From Isoetes taiwanensis (Eukaryota; Streptophyta; Lycopodiopsida; Isoetales; Isoetaceae), in contig JAJEKV010000054.1 in assembly GCA_021234155.1 (NCBI GenBank), positions 620,001 through 684,000 of the forward strand: DNA of 64,000 nucleotides, in the 5' to 3' direction. The position numbers were made by a program, and so were the translations under genes. How positions within the stretch are numbered: position 1 is the first letter of the stretch; the number at the start of each line of letters is the position of its first letter. A model generated the notes under the pieces. That model searched no databases, was not told the DNA's origin, and saw nothing but the letters and a program-made list of their open reading frames with translations. Shown in pieces: positions 47,401 through 60,044 of this stretch.

Positions 47401-48002
47401 GGATGAATAGTTTTAACTTCATGTTGCATTTTCTGACATGCATTTATAATTTGTTGTCGGGTGGAGCTTGGTTGTGCAGGGTCTTTTTGTTTTTCGAGGC
47501 CTTTAATCATATTATTCGTGTATCATGTAAAGAGCTTTATTCTAGGTTTGAAGCTCTTCCATGCATCGTTCCTTTTGAAAGCTATTTCATATACATATTG
47601 GAGCTAGACCTTTGAATGCTTCTTGGTAACGGATTGCTTGGCAGAGTGTCTTCTTGGTAACGGGTTGATTGAAACTTGCTCTGTCAAAGAAAAGTGCTTC
47701 GAAAGCCTCTCTCCAGTGTCCTCACATGTAGATATTTCCAAAGAGCATACATGTTCCATTGAGCATACAACATGCAGATATGTCATGTTTGTTTGCATTG
47801 CTCGACCTAAGTTCAGATTGAGGCGTTTCAGTGAAGGTTGAGCGACCTGAGAAGGAACAACCTGGGAAGGCCTAAGTCCAAATGGAGGAATGTTGGAACA
47901 TTGTTCAATCATTTAGGTAAGATTCAAATATTCAGAAATTATAGAATGCACTGTTGTTTCAAGAGAGTCAAAGTTTTCAATAATGCAGCTCAAAAGTTAT
48001 AA
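47401..48002 (-). other. Continuation of the split gene-like locus, copy 2
   Basis: Nearly identical to 13,553-14,154. The same 102-codon minus-strand frame is present at 47,912-47,604. Unrecognised. Confidence 0.3.
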
Positions 48003-49039
48003 GTCTTGGGACTTGACCGTAGCCTGCCGGGTGCATAGCCAAGGGAGCTATTCCTGGGTTGCATCTCCCCAGTCCCGATGAGGCAGGAGGAAATCGCTCC
48101 CTCCAGAGGTACGCATGCCTATTACAGGCGGCTAGAGAGCCACTGCTCGTCTACGAATTGAACCCCATTGAAGGTGACACATCACCCAAGAGCTGTCGAG
48201 CCCATACCTTGCCCACACTCAGTGGGAAACCATCAGGCCTAGTCCGCTAAGATCCCTGGTAGGCTTTACACACCAGAGGGATCAACTGCCGGTCTAGCCC
48301 TGCCACCCACAGCCAGGCGGGCTCTTATGCACATGCTGCATTAATTGAAAATTAATGAGGCTATCTAAGTACATCATTTATTAAGGCTTTCAGGGTCTCT
48401 ACCCTCCTTCCTAATACATAGGAGTGTGCATAGAATAGAACATCATCATCCATGGAACTGAAATATAGAATAACATCATCTACCTAAACATACATGGTTA
48501 GGTTCCTTTGTTAGGGCTTGTGATCTCAGAATCTATAAGGCCTCTAAGGCTAATCTAACATACAAATCCAGCTTATTGCCGGATTGGAAGTCGGCCTTGC
48601 ATAATAGAATAGTCGTTTACCTGATCCTTGACTTGCTTCAACTCCTCAAAAGCCGCCCATGTTCCCTGCTCGCCTAAAGGCGCATTGAATCTGAAGGTCT
48701 ATTGTGCAAAGCCGCTTACAAGATCCGACAATGTGGAATGGCGCTAACACTTGGCCTGAATAGCTCTTGGGAGCTAGAATGCGAAAAGGAAAAAGCTTTA
48801 GGGTTTTCCTTTGGCTCATTTTACATGACCCTTCTAGGGTTAGGGCTAAAAGGCCATGTGGGGTTTTGCCATGTGGCAAAAGTGGTTAAACGCACATTTA
48901 AGGCATTTGCAATCATAAGAAGTTTCTCCCTAGGTGCAACCCTTTATGATCTCCAAGTACATGTTATCAAGGCGACATGTACGAGTGATGGGCAGTATAA
49001 TATACATATTCATACCACATATTATGCTAAGACATCACA
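48003..49039 (-). repeat. LTR B, copy 2
   Basis: Same borders as in copy 1: TGTGATG next to the purine tract on the inner side, and end of similarity at about 48,003 on the outer side. Confidence 0.75.
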
Positions 49040-49799
49040 ATCTCCCCACCTTGAATTGATATTGTCTGCAGCATCACGAGTCTCTCCACCTTGGAGACCT
49101 GCATGATCCCTGCAACTTATTCTATACATGCAATTTTTAACAATTATCTCGAGGTAATATTAGGTAATATTCATGTTAATTATTATGATCACATCCTTTA
49201 TTTCATAACTTGTTATAGTAAGGTAACTTCTCACATCTTACTCAAATTAACACTTAATATTCACAAAACTTTTATAATTTTCACACTTAATATTCACAAA
49301 AGTTTTAAAATTTTATAGTTTAAAAATCTGTTTCGTCTCCTTGCAACACACTATGACAAAATATGTGCTGCAAGTCTTCGCAGTGCGACCCTCCTGCCGT
49401 TTAGATCTTTCTATTGGCATGCACGTCCAACATTACGTTAGTACACATTTATTTATTATAAAGATGGTTATTAGGAAACCACCCAATTAATTATAATTAA
49501 TTTAACTACGTGAATGCAACACTAATCTTCCGGTGTAGGAAGAGGATGGTTCTTCTATCGTGGCCATGGAGACAGCACCCTATAATGCCTAGGATGATGT
49601 CTAATGTCCACACCTTTCGTCGCTCTTGGCATGAAGGTTGACTTCCTCCCCGTAATGGGCATAGACTAGAGATGATTTCCTATCAATGCATGATCCTATA
49701 TGACCTCTTATCTCTCAATTTTGCCTACTTCTGTGGCGCCGAAAGTAGACTTCTTAATCTACTTTTCACTCAACTATCGGTTCGGTGTCGATTACTTCG

Positions 49800-52700
49800 G
49801 TGATGAGTCGACCTTTGCATTGCTCCATAAATTGGAGGTACTGCTTCTCCATATCTGATTGTAGCATATAGCGTCTTCCACAGGTAAGTGTGTCCATTTC
49901 ACTAGGTATTTCAGAAACTGGAATTTCCTTGTCTTCTTATAGGATCAGTCAAGAAGAACCTCTGAAACAATCTCAAGTTGATCTTCCGTCATTTCCAATA
50001 ACTCTGGCGTCTTCAATACTTCCTCTGGATTAGGAGCGTGCCTCTTTTGGAGACTTATGTGGAAAACTCTATGGATATTCAAGTGTGCTGGCAGGTCCAA
50101 CTTGTAGGATTGATTACCTACTCTTTTGGTTATTCTGAAGGGTCTAGACCATGTTGGAGCAAGCTTCTTACAATTACCGATGCAGAGCTTTGCTTGTTTG
50201 ACCTTGATCTTCAGCCAAACATTGTCCTCTACTTGGAACTTTCGTACCATTCTGTGCTTGTCTGCTATGCTCTTCTCCTAATTTTTTGCTACTAAAAGAT
50301 ATCCTCGTACTTCCTCCCCCAACTATTGCATGTTGGGATACTTCTACCCTGGACAGGAGATTGTGCCAAGTGTCTGGCATCAAGCATTGGTAGCCATAGT
50401 TGATCATGAATGACGACATTTGAGATGACTCTAGCTTGGTGCTATTGCTTGCAAACTCCACCAACTGGATTTAGTCATCCCACTTCGATTGCTTGTTCCA
50501 AACATAATTTCTCAACATGTTCTCAAGTATTCGATTTGTACGCTCGTCGACCCATCTGTCTGAGGATGATATGCCATACTCATCAACAACTTCGTCTGAA
50601 TGGTACTGAAGATATATTGCCAAAATGCGCTCATTAACTTCGAATCCCAATCAAAGATTACCTCTCTCGGCATCCCATGGAGCCGGAAGATCTCCTTTGT
50701 GAATAGTACGATGGTATCCAATGGCATGTTCATGGTCCTACATGGCATAAAATGCAGCATCTTCGACAGCTTGTCGACTACGTCCATTAAGGCATCCTTG
50801 CCCCTTATGGTTATGGGGAACCCAGTTATGAAGTCCATGCAAATTACCTCCCATTTGGCATTTGGCACTAGCAATGGCTCTAGCACTCCTAGAATTCGAA
50901 GATGTTTTGCCTTTGCCTGCTGATATAGCTGACACTCTCGAATGTACCTGGCTATCTGTTTCTTCATGCCAGGCCAGTAATGGCTACTTCTTATCTTGAA
51001 GTAGGTTTTCATAAAACTTGCGTGACCGGCTATTGTGTGTGTCATGGAGTATCAACTTCCTAACCCCAAATGACTCTGGTATGCACAATTTGTTCTTATG
51101 GTACAATAGGTTACCTTTCTTCTTAAAATGCTTGAAGGTCTCCCTCTTTTTTGTCAATTCTTGCCTCCCTGGAAAGGCTTGCCCATGCTTCCTTAAAGTC
51201 TTGGTCCATTGGCAATGTTTCTTCTATCTTTTGCCAAATTCACTAATGAGTGCTGATTATGGCATTGCAATGGACTCTTGTCGTTAAAGGGTCCCTGAGA
51301 GCACGTCTGCAACTTCGATGAGCTTGCCTAGTTTGTATACGATGTCAAAATCGTACTCTTCCAAGAACTCCATCCATCTCCTTTATTTCAAGTTGACATG
51401 CGGTTGGGTGAAGACATACTGCATACTCTGGTGGTCCGTATCTAATTGAAACTTTCTTTCCAGTAAATAGTATCTCCATATCCTCAATGCTCTCACCACT
51501 GCTAACAACTCCTGGTCATGGGTTGGGTAGTGCATTTCAGCATCCTTCATTTTCCTTGAATCATACGCTACAACCCTCTCCTCCTGCATTAAGACTGCTC
51601 CTGTTGCAATCTTTCCAGCGTTGGTTGCCATCAACTTATCCTTCTCTGGATCTGGCAATGTCAAGATTATTACTGTCGTTAAAGATTTTTTCAACGTCTC
51701 GAATGTTGCTTGAGCCTTCTTTTGCCAATGACTCGCCCAGCCCTTTATCTTCTCTGCTTTGGTGAGGTCTGTTAGCAGTGCTGCTATCTTTGCAAAGTTC
51801 TTGACGAACTTTCTATAATAACCTGCTAAGTCAAGGAAGCTTCTCACTTCATGGATGTTCTTCGGTGCTGGCCAATCAATTACCGCTTCGATCTTCGCAG
51901 GGTCGGTGGTTCTGCTGAAATTACATGTTTCAAGTATACTGTTTCAGTAGCGAAGTGACACTTGGACAACTTCGCGTAGAGTTGATACCTCCTCAGCTTC
52001 TCAAGGACCTCAAGTGTTGTGCATGCTCCTCCAAGGACTTGCTATACATCAAAATATCATCAAAGAATAGTATGATAAACATATCTACAAACTCACGAAA
52101 AATGTCGTTCATGAGCCTCATAAAGGTTGCTGGGGCATTGGACAGTCCGAATGTCATCATTGTAAACTCATAGTGGCTATATCTCGTTCTGGAAGGCTGT
52201 CTTATGGATGTCTTCTTCCTTTATCTTGACCTGGTAGTAGCAGCTCGACCTCAAGTCTATCTTGGAGAAGACTTTTGCACTTTGGAGTTGGTCCATCAAT
52301 TCGTCCGACCTAGGCAAGGCATACTTGTTCTTGATCGTATGCTTGTTTAATTGATGATAATCAATGCACATCCTCAAGCTTCCATCTTTCTTCTTGACGA
52401 ACAGGATAGGGCCCCAAATGGGGAGGCACTAGGTCTTATAAACCCTAGGTCTAGCAACTTTTGCGACTACTTCTTCAATTTTGCCAACACCGGAGGTGTC
52501 ATTCTGTACGGTGCCTTACTTGTTGGCTTAGTTCCTGGTTCAAGTGCTATTTCACACTCGACTCCTTTGTAGGAGGAAGTTGCTTGATCTCATCTGGGAA
52601 TAAATCATGGAATTCCTTCACTAGCTTGGCTATTTACTTCGGCAGCTTGTTCAATGCTTTGTCCTCCTTATCTTCCTCTGTTTCTGGCTCTTCAACTTCA

Positions 52701-53270
52701 AGCATAAAGACGTAAGCCAATTGCTCCCTCTTTATGCATTTTAGTAATTTCTTACTAGACATGCATTGCATGATTGGGGTGACTTCTTTACTTGTTACCT
52801 CAATGATTTTGCCTCTTGACACTATTAAGGTCACTTTCTGCTTCCCGCAATCAATTATAGTACCAGCCGGACCAAAGTTTTCCATTCCTATGACCAGGTC
52901 ATACTTGCCAATATTCATGACCTCTGCTAGCACTCCAATGTTGATACCTGGCAAGTCTATATCGAAGTTGATCCTTTTTCCTGCTACATCAGATTGCTCC
53001 ACTTGCCAATATTACAGGCCTGGGCTTGGACTTAAAAGGTTTCAGCTTCAACAGCTCTACCATCCTTGGTGAAGCAAGATTATGGGTACTCCCCATGTCT
53101 ATCAACATTGTGAAGGATTTGACTTTGCCATTTCTACCAATAACGCTTTTATCTCCTATATATCCTATCTCATCTGGAATGTCTCTTCTTCCAGGGTCTG
53201 CGCCTCGAACTCTTGGTACAGGTTCCTTGGCTGGAATTGTCGTGCGAGGGTTTGCTCTTCCTGATGGCAT
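49800..53270 (-). pseudogene. Chromovirus pol region, copy 2 (fossil)
   Basis: Protease lies at about 53,270-52,989, followed by a spacer to 52,634. Reverse transcriptase lies at about 52,450-51,850, RNase H at 51,847-51,383, and integrase at 51,045-50,512 with its zinc-binding His/Cys pattern. The C-terminal domain starts near 50,250, and the chromodomain is near 49,930-49,800. It is broken. Domain order and motifs match copy 1. Confidence 0.85.
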
Positions 53271-54443
53271 CGGTTTTGCTTTATGGTCCTGGGTGCTCTA
53301 GTTGCATACACATTAGATTGCACTCTTGTGATTAGTTTTTGTTTGTTATTGTATTGGTTATTTGATGATATAGTTGTGGAGGCAAAATATATCAAAGAAC
53401 ATTCATGATGCCAACAAAATATGTTCATAAGATCAAAAAATTATAACAATGATTGAGAGAAAAATTATAAACTATTCTTGGAATCTCCGATATGCACGGT
53501 GATCCTCCAAGAACTTCTTTACTTGGGTTGTACCAATGGTACATGCCAAGTTTTTGAGAATATCGGTGGGCGTCCCATCTTACAATGCCATCACTAGTTC
53601 TTCCACTCTTCGATCCGATGTATAGGCCGCAGTGACGGCTAATCTACCCTGACGTCTGTAAGCTACCACGATGTCGAAGATGCTCAGAACTATTGTCCTC
53701 TTTACTAGTATGAGATGGTTGATGTTTTAAGGCATTCGTGCATGTCTAACTAACTCATGAGAGGGCAATCAATATAAACACCCCTTCTTCTCCTCGTGGG
53801 CTGAATTGCTGGTGGATCACTGCTATCCTTCCATCGATGAGGAGTGGAAGGTAGTACCTCATGGCCTTATCATGTCCCACTTCTACTGCTTCATCTCGGT
53901 ACTGGTACTGCCATCAGGTCCTTATAATCTGCAAACATGGACCTGAAGGAGGTCAGATTGACCTCGCTTCTGTAGACACCAGTTGTGATGTCCCCTGCTC
54001 GTATATGATGCTCCCATCGTATAAAAACAGGAGGTTCCCTCCTGCTAGCCATACTGCCAACACGAGGCCGTCCACCTGACGTCGGATTCTTGATGGTGCG
54101 CGAGAATTTGGTGTGGGGGGAATGGACGTGTCATTCATCTCGTCTCCCTCAGGATCTATCTAGCTGCGGAAGTGCACACATGTAAGCACATAGCATCATA
54201 ACAAATACATAACCACCTTGAAGGGTTGAACCACCATAACATGATCATACATCAAAAGAGATAACAATATCAATGAGGATGAATCCTACCTAGGCTCAGA
54301 ATCTTGGGGATAGACTGACGGCTTGGTTCTCCAGAGGTCATTATAGACAGATGGCAAATGGATTTGGCTGGCAAAGGAACATGGCCGTTGAGTAATCCAC
54401 TCCATCCGCCCCGCCTATGCATACTTTGCAGATAGGCTGATAA
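53271..54443 (-). pseudogene. Chromovirus leader and gag-like region, copy 2 (fossil)
   Basis: The gag frame starts near 54,138 with MNDTSIPPTPNS. No recognisable capsid or knuckle is present. The leader lies at about 54,140-54,443. Confidence 0.5.
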
Positions 54444-55504
54444 GCTTTGGGACCGGACCGTAGCCTGCCAGGGTCCTAGTCAAAGGGGCTATTCCTGGGT
54501 TGCATTTTACCAATCCTGATGAGGCAGGAGGAGATCACTCTCTCCTACAGAAGATACATGTTAATGACGGGAAGACTAGAGAGCCACTGCTCGTCTATGA
54601 CTCCAACCCCATTGAAGGTGGCCTCACCACCCAAGAGGTGTCCAGCCCATACCAGAGCCACACGCAATGTATAAGGTATTAGGCCTAGTCCGCAATGTTC
54701 CCCGGTAGGCTTTACACACCAGAGGGATCAACTGCCATCGGACAAGTTCCCCCTTGTCAGCCGGTCTGGCCCCTCCACCCACAAAGTGCAAAGGGCTCTT
54801 ATGCACAGGCCACGATTAATTGGGAATTAATAAGGCTATTATAGAATCATCTTTTAAGAAGGCTCGGGGTCTCTACCTCCCTTTCCAATACATAAGAGGT
54901 GCAAAATAGAGATAACATCCATCATACCATAATAGAATGAATCGAAATAACAAAAACCTCAGATCTAATCTAACTAATCTAATCAATATGATTAGGGTTC
55001 ATTCATTAGTCCAGGCTACAGGTATGGGTTCTTGGGTTCTAGAGATCATAAAACTAATCCAACTTAAGAACAATAGTAAAGCTTGCATTGACTATCAGAA
55101 TCGACACTAACCGGATCCTTGCATGCCTCCAATGCCTTGAAACTCGTCCATGCCGCTGAAATGGATGCAAATAGATGAAGATCTTGGAATCGTCGGGCAC
55201 AGTGATCTTCCTATTATTGTAAGACTGAATTATGTCCAACATTGCTCCAAACGTTCCTCTGGTCGCTCACCGTCACCCCTAGAACCCAAAAGGTGACTTT
55301 TAGGGTTCTTGCCCTTTTTCCCTTACGCTTTAGGGTTAGTACTTCATTGGCCCACTTGGCTCCTTAGGAAACTGCCATATGGCAGTTATGGATTATATTC
55401 ACATGTTATATTAACATGTGCAATATAATGGTCAATAATAATAATTGCACGAGTTATAAATACAATCAGGGATAGGTTCAATATTGTATACGTTTTATAT
55501 GCAG
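54444..55504 (-). repeat. LTR C, copy 2
   Basis: Same as 20,562-21,618. The outer border is approximate. Confidence 0.6.
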
Positions 55505-56470
55505 TACGTATTATTCAAAAAATACGGCACAAATTTGAAGTATAATAAGTCAAAAATACGGCAGAAAACATTTTCGGCACCAAAAGATTTTCGCATAAGC
55601 AGAACAACTATTTCGCTTACGCGAAAACGTTTTCATATGCAAAAAAGTTGCAAAGCAATTTAGGTCAGTTTGTTAAGGGAAAAAGATTTTTGTACCGCTG
55701 TTTGGTCTGTTTTGAGCAGGTGTATTATTATATATAAGGAAAATGTGTTTAGTCTTAGAATTCACCTCAAGTTTTTTTGACTACCAGGTCGAGTCAACAT
55801 ACTTCTTGGAAAACGGTCAGCCTTTGAGGTATGGGTCTTGTGTGCGGGGCCTGACGCCAGAATATGTGAAGTGAGATTACTCCTTCCCAGGGTTTTCCGA
55901 CCTCAGGTTCCTACCCTGTTCCTTAAAGACCTATAAGTTCTTGTCCTTTCACTCCTTGTGCTCGAACAAAACATCGATGTAACATATGTGTAGTGAGCTT
56001 GCTCCTTCGCACATATACATGTCTGTCAAGACAAGAAAAACAAGATATACGAGAAGGCCGTAACTGGCGTTGAAGCATAATGGTTCTGCCATCCTCGAAT
56101 GTCTCCATATATAATGCCATATTGCATGAACTCAATAGTGGATGGTCTCCACAAAAAATAGGTGAATATGCGCCACTTGGCAGGCATGAGGGACGCCACT
56201 TAGCATAGGTGCATGAATGGTAACGCACATAGAGAAGACGTTTGGCATAACTCTATGATCATGGCAATAGTGCACTTGGAAAGAGTCGATGACTTGCAAC
56301 CAACACCTTGTTGTTTCAAAACCCATCTCCAACATATTACTTTTGCCTATGTATGATGACCATCTTCGTATTATACCTATATGGTCGTCAGAACGTCGGC
56401 CTTTAGTTCGGACGATTAAGGAGTCTTTAGAATAGCAGAGCAGAGATAGTAATTTTAGATAGCAGCAAGA

Positions 56471-57640
56471 ATGGCAACTGGTCATGCATCATCATCTAGG
56501 GGTGCTGGAGCTATGCATGGTCATGGTAGGGCCACGGGCGTTGCAGCAGCACGTGGAAGAAGTGTATGTCGAAATACTGGTGGCCGAATGAGAGGTCCAG
56601 AGTGGGGATTTGTGAAGGAGTTTGGTCAGATTGAGTGGCAATGTGTGTTTTGTGGGTATATGTCAATAAATGAATGTGCGGCAATATTTTACGGGACTCT
56701 AAAATTGGGGAGCAAACTTGTACTGCATCAGCTGACCTACGACAAGATGCAATTGAAGTGTTGTCTCGAAAAAAGAATATCAGTAGAAAAACACAGCCAA
56801 GGGATACTCAAGGACCGTGGCAAGCAGAAGAGATCAATTACACCACCCCTTCTGCAGCGCCGATGTACCAACCAGAGGGTGGACTAGGGTCAATGGGTAT
56901 AAGCACGGGCGAAAAAAGAATGACAAAGACAATTTAAGCAACAGAGGGTTGACCAATGTTTAACATCAGAGCAACTGAAGAAGACACAATTGAAGGTTGT
57001 AGAGGCATTTTTATATGCCGAATTATCTCCACATGTCTTAGAACACAAAGCAATGAAATAAGCCTTCCAAGAAGTTGCCAAAGCGGGATCCGCTTTCAGG
57101 TTGCCTTCATACAAGCATGCCAATAATAAACTAGTCGATAAAATACACGGGAAAATGGTCGAAAGTGTGGAGATGAAGTTGTGTCGTGTTACTGAAGCCA
57201 GGCCGACTTCATTAATGACTGATGGTTGGAGCAATATAAATAAGGACCACCTTATAAACTTCATGATCGTGTATCCAGGGGGCGAAGTATTTTTGAAGAC
57301 CGTGGAAACTAAAACTGACCAGGCGACAGGAGATTGGATTTTTCAGAAAACAAAGGCTGTGGTAGAGAGTTTTGGACCGAAGAGAATATTTCAGGTTGTA
57401 ATGGATAACGCGTCTAATTGTAAGTTAACGGGTGAATTGTTGGAGTCCGAATTTCCAGGGTTGCATGCCACCAGCTGCCAATGCCATTGTCTAAACTTGT
57501 TGCTCAAGGATTAGTTCTCACAGCACACTTGGTTTAAAGATCTCATTCAAAAAGAGCGTCGTCTTGTGAAGTTCATCATGTATTGTATATGTAATTCGGG
57601 TTCAACATTCGACCTAAGTGCTTTGAGAATCTTCTATTGA
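56471..57640 (+). pseudogene. hAT-like transposase, copy 2
   Basis: This is the better-preserved copy. From MATGHASSSRGAGAMHGHG it reads 138 codons through the BED-like WGFVKEFGQIEWQCVFCGYM. A linker in another frame follows. From 57,101 there is a continuous 137-codon DUF659 part with LMTDGWSNINKDHLINF, VMDNASNCKLTGELL and SCQCHCLNLLLKD. A stop at about 57,512 is followed in the same frame by WFKDLIQKERRLVKFIMY, which is the expected DUF659 continuation. The dimerisation domain is missing. Confidence 0.8.
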
Positions 57641-58662
57641 TCATTACTGTCACCTCAGTCGACCTAAGTACCTTGAGAACCCTCTCTGGATTAGAATCGT
57701 CTTGACTTCCCTTGCTGTTATGAATATCCGTATGATCGTCACAATGTCGAAATCGTAAGACGTAAACTAATTCATTAAGATTCAAGTAAACTACTAAGTT
57801 TCAAGTTCGACAATTATAGGCACCCTAGAAATGCATTTTTCTCATTCTCTTTGACAAGTTTAAGTTATGATCTGACCCAGCTACTGACTCCACGAGGACA
57901 CTTCCTCATAGAGGTTGGCAGACTCAACTCAACATATTGCACTTGACCGGTCAAGCTTTTTCTAAAAGACAAGACCAAACGGATACTTAATAAAATATAC
58001 GCCAGTCCCTATATTAATGTTGGACTTTCGCCGATAACAACATCAGAAACTAGGGTATATCTTATTAAAATATCCTCCTAACCTTTCATGAGAGTACAAC
58101 ACCCACCTTTCGATACCGCATGACCGAAGCCAACAACAGTTCTAGGAGAGGGCTATACACCTCAATGAAAGGTCGACACTAGCTATCCTCGACATCGGCA
58201 ATGACACCCCCTCGGCATGGCACAATTCAACTGTGGCACACCAGGCGAGGATCACTCAGCCTAGGACTCGCCGAAACACTAACACTAAATTTCTCTTCAA
58301 CTCTCTAACACTATTAATGTCGAGGCAACACAAGTTTTTTTTAATTCATTTTTTGTTTTTCTTTGTTTTCTTTATTTTTTTTTTGTTATTTTTATAACTT
58401 TACCTAAAAAAATAAGTCTGGCTTCGTCCATAGAACAAGATGCTTGCCGTTGTCACGCCCCTCGGTGGAGGGGGGCAACAGGCAAGGACCTAACCATGGA
58501 CTCCACCTAGACCTAGAAAAAGAAACAACAAACAAAATCTAATTAATTTTGGCCTAAAAACTAAGAATAAGAAAAAACAAAAATGGCATAGTTTGTGGGG
58601 CAGGGAAGACTTACTCTTTCTGTGCAAAAAAGTCGAAACGGCGTCGCGGATATATAAAAAAA

Positions 58663-58758
58663 ACTTCGCGTAAGCGAAACAACTGCTTCCTTACGCGAAA
58701 ACCTTTTTGCGTAATCGAAACTGTTGTTTCGCTTACGCAACAGTTTCACTTACGAGAA
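58663..58758. repeat. Right dyad repeats flanking the hAT-like remnant, copy 2
   Basis: CTTCGCGTAAGCGAAACAAC, then CTTACGCGAAAACC, then GTTTCGCTTACGCAACAG. These are alternating sense and antisense versions of one word. Copy 1 at 24,779-24,870 is a degraded reading of the same stretch. Confidence 0.75.
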
Positions 58759-59154
58759 TTTTTTTTCTCCGGTCGGCAGGTGAAAAATACTAAAGTCGTA
58801 TTTAATTAAAGTGGGACTCATTCCATTCCCATTTTTTTTCGGAACCCGGTTAATTTACATAAAAAGTAGCACCTCAATTCAAAACTATCCTTAATTCAAT
58901 TTTTGAATAAAACTCAATCCGAAGCCAGGTCAGCAGTTTTCCCTGTGTTCAAGAGTCGAGAACAAAAACAATGCAAATCAAACAAAGGAAATTCATTAAA
59001 GTTTGAAACCAAAGATGTAGTTGAAAAAGAATTTTTATTAATAAATTGAATGTGATACAATGTATTTTACATCTGACGCAGAGACCATGGCTACCTTTGC
59101 TTTGTCCACTACATCACATCATCTTGGTAGGTGGTCCACCTTAGGGGATTAACT

Positions 59155-59600
59155 TGTGGCGCTTCTTCATGCCGCCCAGTAAGCCTTGGGGGCAACCTCA
59201 AGAGTGTGGAATGCCTCACGGGGAGGTGCCTCTCGAGCTACCGCCCACCGGCCCACCCGACTTCTCCACTCGCCCCCGCAGCCCTTTCATCAATATGCTC
59301 CTTCCCCAACCTCCGGTGGATGTTATGCAATGCTTGCAATATGCCTTGAGCTTCCTGGACTTTCTTTGTTCTTCGCCGTTTCTTTATTCCTGTGGTGTAG
59401 CGAGCAACCTCTCAATTCGCGAGCAACCTTTGTCCCAAAGGCCGCAAAGAGTGTAGCGGACCGGATCTCGTGCCGAACGGTATTTCTTCCGCCTTTGAGC
59501 GGATCCGTGCCTCGAGCGGCCTCGGATGCCCGAAGCGGATCTCGTGGCCGGTGTCGGATCGTGCCTGAACCACCGAGCAAGGAGAGTATGATTAACAATT
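59155..59600 (-). CDS. C-terminal coding segment, unknown protein, copy 2
   Basis: Equivalent of 25,256-25,700. The end GMKKRHKLIP is preserved near 59,170. The rest is more disrupted than in copy 1. Confidence 0.3.
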
Positions 59601-59914
59601 ACGTGTCATTAGTCAAAAAGAACGCTGAAATCAAATTACAACGGAGAACATTCATTCCATACAACCGCATCCAATGACGCCGGAGGTGTCTTTTCTCGAC
59701 TCAGCGAAGTCGAAAAGCCCATAAAGTCAAAGTACAACCATTCTCATTAGAATATGGTTGCATCCAATCACACACACTTAAGCATACAAATGCTTTTGTC
59801 AACGAGACAACTAGTATGCCTTTCTCGACTCATGAAGTCGAAAAGTCCCAGAAACCCAATGTACAAGCATTATCATAATAGATTGTACAAGCATATCATC
59901 AACACGACAAGCAT

Positions 59915-59944
59915 GCCTTTCTCGACTCGTGAGTCGAGAAAGGC
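59915..59944. repeat. 30-bp palindromic hairpin, copy 2
   Basis: GCCTTTCTCGACTCGTGAGT continues into CGAGAAAGGC. It is self-complementary except for the central two pairs. Related hairpins lie near 59,693 and 59,818. Confidence 0.85.
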
Positions 59945-60044
59945 ATCGAAAACTCAATATACAAGTATATTCATTACAAAATGGTCAATACATGTGTTCA
60001 AGTTCGACACAATATTCACACAATTTGACTATCCAAAGCAGGGG

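Larger units (their letters stand above)
48003..55504 (-). mobile_element. Ty3/Gypsy chromovirus, copy 2 (fossil)
   Basis: Same insertion as 14,155-21,618, with LTR B at 48,003-49,039 and LTR C at 54,444 to about 55,504. It is broken, though somewhat less interrupted in integrase and RNase H than copy 1. The overall number of breaks is still around ten. Confidence 0.85.
55505..58765 (+). mobile_element. hAT-like DNA transposon remnant, copy 2
   Basis: The left dyad repeat is at about 55,590-55,630 and the right one at 58,663-58,758. The right side shows several copies of the motif in both orientations (TTCGCGTAAGCGAAAC, TTACGCGAAAAC, TTTCGCTTACGCAA). The transposase remnant lies between them. 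Confidence 0.5.
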